DNA from: Euryarchaeota archaeon UBA256
GTDB taxonomy: Archaea > Thermoplasmatota > Poseidoniia > Poseidoniales > Poseidoniaceae
NCBI GenBank assembly: GCA_002494645.1
Contig: DACE01000011.1
Location: 1-33,075 of the forward strand
Direction: 5' to 3'
DNA: 33,075 nt
Each line of letters opens with the position of its first letter. The first letter of the stretch is position 1. The translations under genes and the position numbers were made by a program. The notes below the pieces were generated by a model. The model searched no databases and had not been told where the DNA came from. It saw only the letters and a list, made by a program, of their open reading frames with translations. Below are positions 1 to 6,373 of the stretch, in pieces.

Positions 1-39
1 AAAAAGTCCTGACATACCCTGCAGAGTGTCTTAGTCGCC

Positions 40-1296
40 TCATTCTTCGAGTCTTACGTAGCGCAAATACACGAAACTTGCAGCCCCAATCAGCACCAGG
101 AAGGCAGCGATACTGGCGAGGATGACCACGTCACTCTGCTCACCCATGGTCGTAAGCGTCTCGTCTTCACTATTCTCGTTTTGACCCGCCGTCCAGTCCC
201 ACCAGGCCATCAACGCTACGATGTCCAAACCCGTTTGCAAGCCCGCTTCTACGTTGGCTCGTCCGCCCGCCATGGTGTTGATGGTCGTGACCGAGTCGCT
301 TTGAGCATGTTTGGGCGTTTGTTCACACGCATCCCCTTCTTCGTAGACGTATTGATGCTGGCCACGAATCCACGTTGCAGTATGGTTGTTCATGATGAAA
401 TTATAATGGTCGGAATTTCCTTTCGTATCGTCAATGACCGAAACCCACGGCTCGGGGTGTGAGAGGTTGGCGTTGATGGCTTTGAGATGGTCTTGGAACC
501 ACTGAGCGTAGAGGCGCATTTCGTCACTGACCTCGAGGCCGCGGTCTTCGTAGTAGGACCAGTCGTCAACGGGTGAAGTGAACATGTAGAGGGTCCAGTA
601 TTCTTCGTCACATCCGGCGAGCTGGCTGGCGAAGGGAGTGGGTACCGGCCAGTTGAGAGCAAACATGTCGAGATTCACGTAGGTCACGTTGACCTCATCG
701 GGGATTTGCTGCTCCACAAAATGCAAACTTCCCATTCCTCCACCTTCTGGGCTACCGCTGCCCTGCCATTCTTCGTAATCCCACCAGGCTAATTTCCACG
801 TATGCAGCGGCGTGTGATTCCACTGCGAAAAGGTCGCAGCGAGTTCAAGCAGGGCGCCTGAACCCGTACCGTCGTCGTAAGCGCCACTGCTTTCGCAGGT
901 CGCATAGGTTACGCCGATCAGCGGCGGGGGCGAGTAGCAAATGGCGTCGTGATGGGCACCAACGACCCGCCAGTCGTCCTTCAGAACCCCTTCAATGGTG
1001 ACAACGATGTTCTCGCAATTATTGCACAATGCGGTGGTGAAGGCTTGGCGCTCGACTTCGTATCCCATCGCTTCCAATTCGCTTGCAATCCAGTTACGAG
1101 CGTTTTCATTTGCGGCCGTATCTATCTTTCTATAGCCAAAATTGGTCATCTCCACCATGTTGTCATAGGCTGAACTACCCTCAGGCCAAGCGGGTGCTTC
1201 TTGGGCCACGTTCTGTTCTTGGCCCATGCTACCGGTCAGCAGCGTGGAGCCCATGAGCACCAAGGCAAGCAAGAGCGGTTGCCATGGTCGAGCCAT
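40..1296 (-). CDS. Secreted, membrane-anchored M28-family metallopeptidase
   Basis: A zinc-dependent exopeptidase of family M28, expected to act outside the cytoplasmic membrane on peptides. The 418-residue product starts with a signal peptide (about residues 1-25). It keeps the M28 metal-site pattern in order: GAHHDA (H115, D117), YDDGTGSGA (bridging D141), YEEW (general base E175, ligand E176), NLDMF (D210) and a late SDHYN histidine near residue 297. A C-terminal transmembrane helix (about 390-411) ends in the short basic tail RYVRLEE, so the catalytic domain would be tethered on the outside. The ATG at 1294-1296 directly precedes the signal peptide. It lies 42 bp downstream of another secreted-type gene on the same strand and may be co-transcribed with it. 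The substrate cannot be told from sequence. Family assignment is strong. Confidence 0.9.
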   Translation of the reverse strand: MARPWQPLLLALVLMGSTLLTGSMGQEQNVAQEAPAWPEGSSAYDNMVEMTNFGYRKIDTAANENARNWIASELEAMGYEVERQAFTTALCNNCENIVVTIEGVLKDDWRVVGAHHDAICYSPPPLIGVTYATCESSGAYDDGTGSGALLELAATFSQWNHTPLHTWKLAWWDYEEWQGSGSPEGGGMGSLHFVEQQIPDEVNVTYVNLDMFALNWPVPTPFASQLAGCDEEYWTLYMFTSPVDDWSYYEDRGLEVSDEMRLYAQWFQDHLKAINANLSHPEPWVSVIDDTKGNSDHYNFIMNNHTATWIRGQHQYVYEEGDACEQTPKHAQSDSVTTINTMAGGRANVEAGLQTGLDIVALMAWWDWTAGQNENSEDETLTTMGEQSDVVILASIAAFLVLIGAASFVYLRYVRLEE

Positions 1297-1338
1297 GCTG
1301 TGAGGACAGAAGGCTACGACCTTGAGGTTTGGCTTTGC

Positions 1339-1992
1339 TTATTCTTCTTCAGTTGACCACGACCGGCGCATCACTCTGCCGGCTGCTTCACCTGCTTCCA
1401 TCGGGTCGAAATCGTGGCCGAAGATGAGATGTTTAACGAGATTGTGTTGGGCGATGGATTGTCCACATTCTGGGCAATCGTGACGGTTGGGTTCTTTGTA
1501 GCCTTGGAAGGCCATGCGCCCTTTGGGCGTAGCAAGGCCGCTGATGGTACGCATGAGCGTTGAGAGGAAGACCAGACCGAAAAGCACCAGGCAGCAGCCC
1601 GCACCGCCGAAGGCACCGGAGGAGGCAGGCGTTTGGTCGAGCATGATAAATTGGGTCATGCGGCCATCAGATGTGTTACGGAAGGTATCCAAGTCGAGAG
1701 TATGCGGGAATTGTTCGCCCCGCAGTGTCAGCAGGATTTCAGTCCCGTCGTCCTCTTCTTCCACCTCAAGTACGAGCGTGTAGGTGCCGTAGGCGTCCAG
1801 CAGGGCTGTGGCGCCTCGGTACTGGTAGCAATCAGCATCACCAGGCAGACATTGAACCTCGATGTTTTGCAGGACGACCGCCGTATTGTCTCCGTAGGTG
1901 GCCATCCCCGAGATTCGATAGGTCTCCGCTGACACGGAGGGCAGCAAGCATGCGCAGGCTACCACCAAAGCAAGGGTAAGCCATCTGCGCAT
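1339..1992 (-). CDS. Membrane protein with external beta domain and cytosolic C2H2-like zinc site
   Basis: A 217-residue protein that I do not recognise as a named family. It has a signal peptide (MRRWLTLALVVACACLLPSVSA), an external region of about 100 residues resembling a small Ig/CNA-B-like beta-sandwich, and one transmembrane helix (about 128-152). The C-terminal part contains C-x2-C-x11-H-x4-H (CPECG followed by H-NLVK-H-LIFG-H), a C2H2-type zinc pattern that would lie in the cytoplasm. The frame can be extended upstream to a TTG at 2004, but the ATG at 1992 sits directly before a typical signal peptide and is preferred. The divergent UPF0047 gene starts about 80 bp away. A role as a membrane-tethered signalling or regulatory protein is speculation from topology only. 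Confidence 0.75.
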   Translation of the reverse strand: MRRWLTLALVVACACLLPSVSAETYRISGMATYGDNTAVVLQNIEVQCLPGDADCYQYRGATALLDAYGTYTLVLEVEEEDDGTEILLTLRGEQFPHTLDLDTFRNTSDGRMTQFIMLDQTPASSGAFGGAGCCLVLFGLVFLSTLMRTISGLATPKGRMAFQGYKEPNRHDCPECGQSIAQHNLVKHLIFGHDFDPMEAGEAAGRVMRRSWSTEEE

Positions 1993-2074
1993 GATGAAAG
2001 ACAAGCGACGGGACTTAAAATGCCTTGATTATCTCCACGAGGTCTTGATAGGCTGCATTCAACCTTCCCTCATC

Positions 2075-2542
2075 ATGGGCGAACTGATCACTGGACAGGC
2101 TGCAACCTACGTTGAAGAATTGCATATTAAAACACCGCAGCGCTATGAAATCCGTTGCATCACCCAAGAGGTTGAGCGCATCGTAAGCGAGAGCGGCATC
2201 AAGGACGGTTTGGTCTTGGTCAACCCCATGCACATCACCGCCTCCTGCTATGTCAACGACCTCGAATACGGCTTGCACCACGACATCATGGCATGGTTGG
2301 AGAAGTTGGCACCCTATCACGGGGCAGAAGGGCGCGAGGGTGAAGAATACCATCACCACCGAACGGGAGAAGACAACGGGGATGCTCACCTCAAGCGACA
2401 ATTGCTCGGCCAACAGGTCACGATGCCGGTGCGAGACGGGCGTTTGCATTTGGGCACATGGGAGCAGATTCACTATGCAGAATTTGACGGTCAGCGCAAC
2501 AAACGCATTCTGGTCAAAGTCGTCGGGGTGATGGCTTCGTGA
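2075..2542 (+). CDS. UPF0047 / YjbQ family protein
   Basis: This product belongs to the UPF0047 (YjbQ) family, whose E. coli member has been linked to thiamine-phosphate synthase side activity; the physiological role is unsettled. Family signatures are clear: TPQRYEIRCIT near the N terminus, NPMHITASC, then YHHHRTGEDNGDAHLK with the conserved His/Glu/Asp cluster, LGQQVTMPV, GRLHLGTWEQI and EFDGQRNK near the end. The frame is open back to an ATG at 1991, but family members begin shortly before the RYEI strand. I therefore prefer the ATG at 2075 (155 residues), although the longer 183-residue form cannot be excluded. The stop overlaps the GTG start of the thioesterase gene, indicating a two-gene operon. 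Confidence 0.85.
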   Translation: MGELITGQAATYVEELHIKTPQRYEIRCITQEVERIVSESGIKDGLVLVNPMHITASCYVNDLEYGLHHDIMAWLEKLAPYHGAEGREGEEYHHHRTGEDNGDAHLKRQLLGQQVTMPVRDGRLHLGTWEQIHYAEFDGQRNKRILVKVVGVMAS

Positions 2543-2955
2543 CGCTGTCCTCGCCTCCCGAACCCTCGGGCTTCATGGCCGAACTGGGCGTTGAGCGCAC
2601 TCTTTGGGCCCCGGGAGCCTCCCGCCTCGAGTTAACGCTCACCGAGGACCACCTCAACAAGGGAGGTGTCGCCCACGGAGGGATTCACATGGTGATGCTC
2701 GATTCGGCGCTTGGCAGTGCTCTGGTCGCCTCACTTCGGGTCGAGGAATGGTGCGCCACCACCCAACTCTCAACCAGTTTTCTCGCTGCTGCACGGCCCG
2801 GCGAGCGCCTGGTCGCTGAAGGACGCGTTGTGCGGCGAGGCAAGCACGTGGCGCACTTGGCGGGCGAGGTCAAGGTCGGTGAACGCCTCGTGGCGAGTGC
2901 CACGGGGACGTGGGCGATTTGGTCGAGCCGGCCGCCTTCACTGTCGGAGGAGTAA
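2539..2955 (+). CDS. PaaI-type hotdog-fold thioesterase
   Basis: A 138-residue hotdog protein of the PaaI/acyl-CoA thioesterase group, which hydrolyses acyl- or aryl-CoA thioesters as a dimer or tetramer. The defining motif GGVAHGGIHMVMLDSALG (G-x-x-H-G-G with the following Asp) lies at about residues 42-59. The length is typical. The start is GTG at 2539, within the GTGA overlap of the preceding stop codon, which implies translational coupling to the UPF0047 gene. The TAA stop forms the first arm of a hairpin shared with the convergent gene. The substrate is unknown. Confidence 0.85.
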   Translation: MTLSSPPEPSGFMAELGVERTLWAPGASRLELTLTEDHLNKGGVAHGGIHMVMLDSALGSALVASLRVEEWCATTQLSTSFLAAARPGERLVAEGRVVRRGKHVAHLAGEVKVGERLVASATGTWAIWSSRPPSLSEE

Positions 2956-2971
2956 CCGCTTTTGCGGTTAC
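2952..2971. terminator. Bidirectional hairpin between convergent genes
   Basis: A perfect inverted repeat, GTAACCGC-TTTT-GCGGTTAC, with 8-bp arms. The left arm contains the TAA stop of the thioesterase gene (2953-2955) and the right arm contains, on the opposite strand, the TAA stop of the DUF3592 gene (2968-2970). It fits a shared transcription-ending or mRNA 3'-end structure. The pairing is seen directly; the function is inferred. Confidence 0.6.
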
Positions 2972-3819
2972 CAGAACTTCTCTTCCTTTGCGTCTTCATC
3001 TGCAGCAGGTGTTGTTACCTTCTTCGTACCAGGGGCTTCAATTCCGGAGATGCGTTGAATCTTGGCATAGACAAACCATATCGGAACAACTACGAACAGA
3101 TAGCCGCCAAGAATGATCCCTGTGAAGAAAGAGAGAACAAACGCACCCTCGAGGACGCCGTCCCATCCTTGGATGTGAATTGCTTGAGAAGGCTGGTCCG
3201 GATTGACATACACTGAGACAGACGCCTTGTCCAGCCAGTGCTCTGCCGTGTTGTGCCAATCATCGGACAACGCACTGTAGTCTTGCGTTGTGTAATTTTC
3301 ACCCTCGTAAGTGTACGCCACGGTGACCGTCGTGTACGATGAACAGCTCGTGGTCCCATCGGAATCCGTTGAGCAGTCTTGGCCTTCGTAAGCCTCCACC
3401 ACGTCGCCTTGAACTTCCTCCCAGTTCCCAGAATCGATTTGCGTCAAGATATCGCCGAACGAAATGAGAGTGATGAAAATCCCAATGGCCAAAACAACAC
3501 CAACGATTTTGCCTGCAGTGAGGCCGATGTCACGCAAGGTTGGGTCGGCCACTGGAGTCCAGTTCGACGTCGGCTCACGTGGTTTTTCCCGGAACTTTCC
3601 GCCACCCAAGGGCTCGTAGCGCTCGTTCAATTCCTCCATTCTTTTCTCTGGGTCCAAAAAAACAGCATCTAGAGGACCCGTGAGTTCCTGCCCATCCTCC
3701 GTGCGGACGGTGAGTTGATCGGCGTTATCATCGATGCTGATGATGGTGGCAATGTACATCATGTCGTCAGTTTGGAATCCAACGACTCTGCCAATGTCCG
3801 GGTCAACTTCTTCGTCCAT
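2968..3819 (-). CDS. DUF3592 domain membrane protein
   Basis: A 283-residue membrane protein of unknown function. Residues 1-65 form a small soluble N-terminal domain rich in beta strands, perhaps SH3/Tudor-like. A first transmembrane helix follows at about 100-125, then an extracytosolic domain of about 100 residues with DUF3592 character: a beta-rich stretch, then SVSVYVNPDQPSQAI, matching the family's V-Y-x-N-P-x-x-P motif. The external domain has two cysteines (DCST and SCSS) that could form a disulfide. A second helix (about 222-250) is followed by an acidic-lysine tail. The open frame reaches a GTG at 3834; the ATG at 3819 (MDEEVDPD) is preferred. Confidence 0.75.
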   Translation of the reverse strand: MDEEVDPDIGRVVGFQTDDMMYIATIISIDDNADQLTVRTEDGQELTGPLDAVFLDPEKRMEELNERYEPLGGGKFREKPREPTSNWTPVADPTLRDIGLTAGKIVGVVLAIGIFITLISFGDILTQIDSGNWEEVQGDVVEAYEGQDCSTDSDGTTSCSSYTTVTVAYTYEGENYTTQDYSALSDDWHNTAEHWLDKASVSVYVNPDQPSQAIHIQGWDGVLEGAFVLSFFTGIILGGYLFVVVPIWFVYAKIQRISGIEAPGTKKVTTPAADEDAKEEKFW

Positions 3820-3907
3820 GTACAACCTTCCCACGGGGTGCTTGTTAGCGATTTCTCCGATGAGGTCTCTGTGGCGAAAACAGCTGGAACGAAGATACGC
3901 TCTGCAT

Positions 3908-4522
3908 TCATGCCTCTAGGGTTGAGCGCACAACCTGAAGGAGAGCTTGGACAAAGGCTTCTGCCTCGACCTCATAGCCGAGATGGGCAAGCGAGGTCGT
4001 GGTGTCCGCAGCAAGGCCGCACCCTGCAACGTCTTCGACTCGCCCCGGGGGCGTGCTGAGGTTGACTGAGAATCCATGGCGACTCACCCATCTCAGAAAG
4101 GAAAGCCCGATGCTGCATACCTTACGACCGTCCACCCAAACGCCTTGCATGCGTTCATCTCGGACTCCATTGACGCCGAAGGTGGCCAAGGCGCCAATCA
4201 GCCAACCTTCGATGATGTGGATGATGTCGGCAACCGAGGCTTCTCCTTCTCGCTGCCCCCACTTGAAGATCGGGTATCCAACGAGTTGTCCAGGTCCGTG
4301 CCAGGTCAAACCTCCACCTCGGTCTACACCAATGGTTTCGTAATCGGGCGGCGGTAGAATCCCATCGTTGCGGGCGCGCGGCCCCACTGTGACCACTTCG
4401 GGGTGGCTCAAGAGAAGCAACGTATCGGGGATTTGTCCATCGATACGTTGTTGTTGGAGTTCCTTCATGAGGTCCATGGCCTCTTGGTACGGAACGATTC
4501 CAAGTTCGCGTACGTCGATCAT
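3908..4522 (-). CDS. lipB: Octanoyl-[acyl carrier protein]:protein octanoyltransferase LipB
   Basis: LipB transfers an octanoyl group to the lipoyl-domain lysine of 2-oxoacid dehydrogenase E2 subunits, providing the substrate for LipA. The 204-residue product shows the family's motifs: RGGGLTWHGPGQLVGYP (68-84), GVWVDGRKVCSIG with the conserved lysine K134, and the active-site cysteine in AGCGL (C168). The ATG at 4522 is chosen because GGAGA lies 7 nt upstream; the frame also opens to a TTG at 4540 that overlaps the dut stop. It is the second gene after dut. Its partners, lipA and the E2 gene, lie about 6-10 kb away on the same strand. Bacterial-type LipB is uncommon in archaea. Confidence 0.92.
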   Translation of the reverse strand: MIDVRELGIVPYQEAMDLMKELQQQRIDGQIPDTLLLLSHPEVVTVGPRARNDGILPPPDYETIGVDRGGGLTWHGPGQLVGYPIFKWGQREGEASVADIIHIIEGWLIGALATFGVNGVRDERMQGVWVDGRKVCSIGLSFLRWVSRHGFSVNLSTPPGRVEDVAGCGLAADTTTSLAHLGYEVEAEAFVQALLQVVRSTLEA

Positions 4523-4536
4523 AGAGAAGTCTCCGT

Positions 4537-5004
4537 TCAAAATTGACCTGAGGAGCCGAAGCCACCTTCTCCACGTTCGGTTTGACCGAGCAGCTCGACG
4601 CTGGTTTCAACGAGGGTGACGTTGGGTACGGGGGCAAAGAGCATCTGTGCTACTCGTTCGCCGGCTTTGACCGAAAAGGACTCGCCTTCTCCGATGTAGG
4701 TGGCGAGGACTTTGAGTTCTCCACGATAATCCGCGTCGATGGTGCCCAGTCCGTTAGGCATGATCATCCCTTTTCGACCCAAGGATGAGCGGCAGCGAAT
4801 TTGCCCTTCCCATCCTTCAGGTATGGCGCAAGCCCAGCCGGTTGGAATCATGACCGCCCTTCCTTTGGGGACTGTGGTGTCTTCAATCGCATACAAATCC
4901 CAACCCGCTGCGAGGGCTGAGCCCCGCGTGGGTAGAATCGCCCGTTCGTCGAGGCGGGCAAATTGAACATTGAGCGAAATTTGCTCCATAACTTCGCTCA
5001 ACAT
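4537..5004 (-). CDS. dut: Trimeric dUTP diphosphatase
   Basis: dUTPase hydrolyses dUTP to dUMP and pyrophosphate, keeping uracil out of DNA and feeding thymidylate synthesis. The 155-residue product has the five trimeric-dUTPase motifs in order: AAGWDLYA, RSSLGRKGM (72-80), NGLGTIDADYRGE with catalytic D90, ERVAQMLFAPV, and the C-terminal glycine-rich RGEGGFGSSGQ. The frame opens further upstream to 5049, but AAAAAGGA lies just before the ATG at 5004, so that start is preferred. It sits divergently from nrdB, so both genes share a promoter region and pathway. The stop overlaps a possible TTG start of lipB. Confidence 0.92.
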   Translation of the reverse strand: MLSEVMEQISLNVQFARLDERAILPTRGSALAAGWDLYAIEDTTVPKGRAVMIPTGWACAIPEGWEGQIRCRSSLGRKGMIMPNGLGTIDADYRGELKVLATYIGEGESFSVKAGERVAQMLFAPVPNVTLVETSVELLGQTERGEGGFGSSGQF

Positions 5005-5035
5005 ACATTCCTTTTTGACTGTTGGGATAATGTAA

Positions 5036-5108
5036 GATTTTGATGACATTGCTCTCCAGTGGAAAACAGGGTGATTTTGCTATGATTTTAGAAACTTTTA
5101 ACGATTTT
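5036..5108. repeat. Four GATTTT hexamers upstream of dut
   Basis: The hexamer GATTTT occurs at 5036-5041, 5073-5078, 5084-5089 and 5103-5108 in the AT-rich dut side of the dut-nrdB intergenic region. Two copies are spaced 11 bp apart, one helical turn. This could be a regulator-binding cluster or chance in AT-rich DNA. Confidence 0.25.
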
Positions 5109-5166
5109 ATTACACTTTTCTTCCGACGGGCTAAACCGCGCACTGCGTTCAAGTGTGAAGGGGCTA

Positions 5167-5188
5167 TGAAGGGTGGAAAAACCCTTCA
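5167..5188. promoter_or_regulatory. Inverted repeat upstream of the nrdB promoter
   Basis: TGAAGGGT (5167-5174) and ACCCTTCA (5181-5188) form a perfect 8-bp inverted repeat around GGAAAA. A related half, AAGTGTGAAGGGG, precedes it. It lies about 20 bp upstream of the TATA-like element of nrdB. An operator controlling dNTP synthesis genes is the natural reading; this is inference. Confidence 0.45.
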
Positions 5189-5209
5189 CTTTAATCCTCC
5201 TCCATACGC

Positions 5210-5219
5210 TATTATTATA
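5210..5219 (+). promoter_or_regulatory. TATA-like element for nrdB
   Basis: TATTATTATA lies 59 bp upstream of the nrdB ATG. An archaeal start site about 25 bp downstream would give a leader of roughly 35 nt that includes the G-rich ribosome binding site GGGGGGT (5263-5269 region). The assignment is by pattern only. Confidence 0.4.
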
Positions 5220-5277
5220 GGCGTCGGAGAAGGGCAAACAAATTCCAGCGCGTTGCAAATGTCGGGGGGTAACTGAA

Positions 5278-6312
5278 ATGGTCATAGAACACAGCAAAGA
5301 TGACGGCTTGGATATTGATTTGACCCAGGAACATGTTGAACCCATGCTCCAAGAGAATCTTGATCGTTTCGTTCTTTTCCCCATTCAACACGATGACATT
5401 TGGGCCATGTACAAGCAGGAACAAGCCTCCTTCTGGACGGCTGAAGAAATCGACCTCGCTGAGGATTTGAAGGACTGGAAGAATCTCAACAACGACGAGA
5501 AGCATTTCGTCAAGCACATCTTGGCCTTCTTCGCTGCCAGTGACGGTATTGTAAACGAGAATCTAGTCATGAACTTCTCCAACGAAGTCTGCTGGCCCGA
5601 AGCACGAGCATTCTACGGATTCCAAATCATGATGGAGAACATTCACGCTGAGACCTACTCGTTGCTCATTGACACCTATATCGAAGACGAGAAAGAGAAG
5701 GATCACCTTTTCAAGGCACTTGAAACCGTACCATCGGTACAAAAGAAAGGCGACTGGGCCATGCGCTGGTTGTCCCGCAAGCGAGGCTCATTCGCCGAGC
5801 GTCTTGTCGCCTTTGCTGCTGTTGAAGGCATCTTCTTCTCCGGCTCCTTCTGCGCCATCTTCTGGTTGAAGAAGCGAGGCCTCATGCCCGGTTTGACCTT
5901 CTCCAACGAATTGATTTCCCGCGACGAAGGTCTGCACTGTGACTTCGCTTGCTTACTGCACAACAAGTTGTTGCGCGGGGCGGGCGAGAACATGATACGT
6001 CGAATCATCGCCGAAGCGGTTGACATTGAGATTGAATTCGTTACCAAGGCACTCCCCGTGAACCTGATTGGCATGAATGCCGATTTGATGACGCAATACA
6101 TCCAATTCGTTGCTGACCGCTTGCTCGTGCAGCTGAATTGTTCAAAGATTTACAATGCAGCCAACCCGTTCCCATGGATGGAAATGATTTCCATGCAAGG
6201 CAAGACCAACTTCTTCGAGAAGCGAGTCGCCGAGTACCAGAAGGCAGGCGTCATGGACAGCGCCTCTCTTGGAAGCGTCCAACAGCGATTTTCTGTTGAC
6301 GAAGACTTTTGA
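5278..6312 (+). CDS. nrdB: Class I ribonucleotide reductase, small (radical) subunit
   Basis: The small subunit houses the di-iron/tyrosyl-radical cofactor that starts ribonucleotide reduction. The 344-residue protein resembles eukaryotic R2 more than the E. coli type. The metal ligands fit the mouse spacing exactly: D89 (FFAASDG), E120 and H123 (ENIHAETY), E183 (AVEG), E217 and H220 (SRDEGLH). The radical tyrosine is Y127. The C-terminal tail FSVDEDF resembles the eukaryotic R2 tail that docks on the large subunit. There is no intein and length is normal. The ATG at 5278 follows GGGGGGTAACTGAA. nrdA begins 61 bp downstream, so the two are likely co-transcribed. Confidence 0.95.
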   Translation: MVIEHSKDDGLDIDLTQEHVEPMLQENLDRFVLFPIQHDDIWAMYKQEQASFWTAEEIDLAEDLKDWKNLNNDEKHFVKHILAFFAASDGIVNENLVMNFSNEVCWPEARAFYGFQIMMENIHAETYSLLIDTYIEDEKEKDHLFKALETVPSVQKKGDWAMRWLSRKRGSFAERLVAFAAVEGIFFSGSFCAIFWLKKRGLMPGLTFSNELISRDEGLHCDFACLLHNKLLRGAGENMIRRIIAEAVDIEIEFVTKALPVNLIGMNADLMTQYIQFVADRLLVQLNCSKIYNAANPFPWMEMISMQGKTNFFEKRVAEYQKAGVMDSASLGSVQQRFSVDEDF

Positions 6313-6373
6313 ACCGTCCGCGAACAAAGAAACCTATCACGCACTCAATTGAACCCACAAGGAGGAAGAAATC

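Noticed and set aside
1991..2074. N-terminal extension of the UPF0047 gene from the ATG at 1991
   Set aside because: The extra 28 residues have no counterpart in the family and the ATG overlaps the divergent gene's start codon; the ATG at 2075 fits better.
5040..5276. Open frame of 78 codons in the dut-nrdB gap
   Set aside because: It covers the inverted repeat and TATA-like box of nrdB, has unlikely composition, and shows no recognisable motif.
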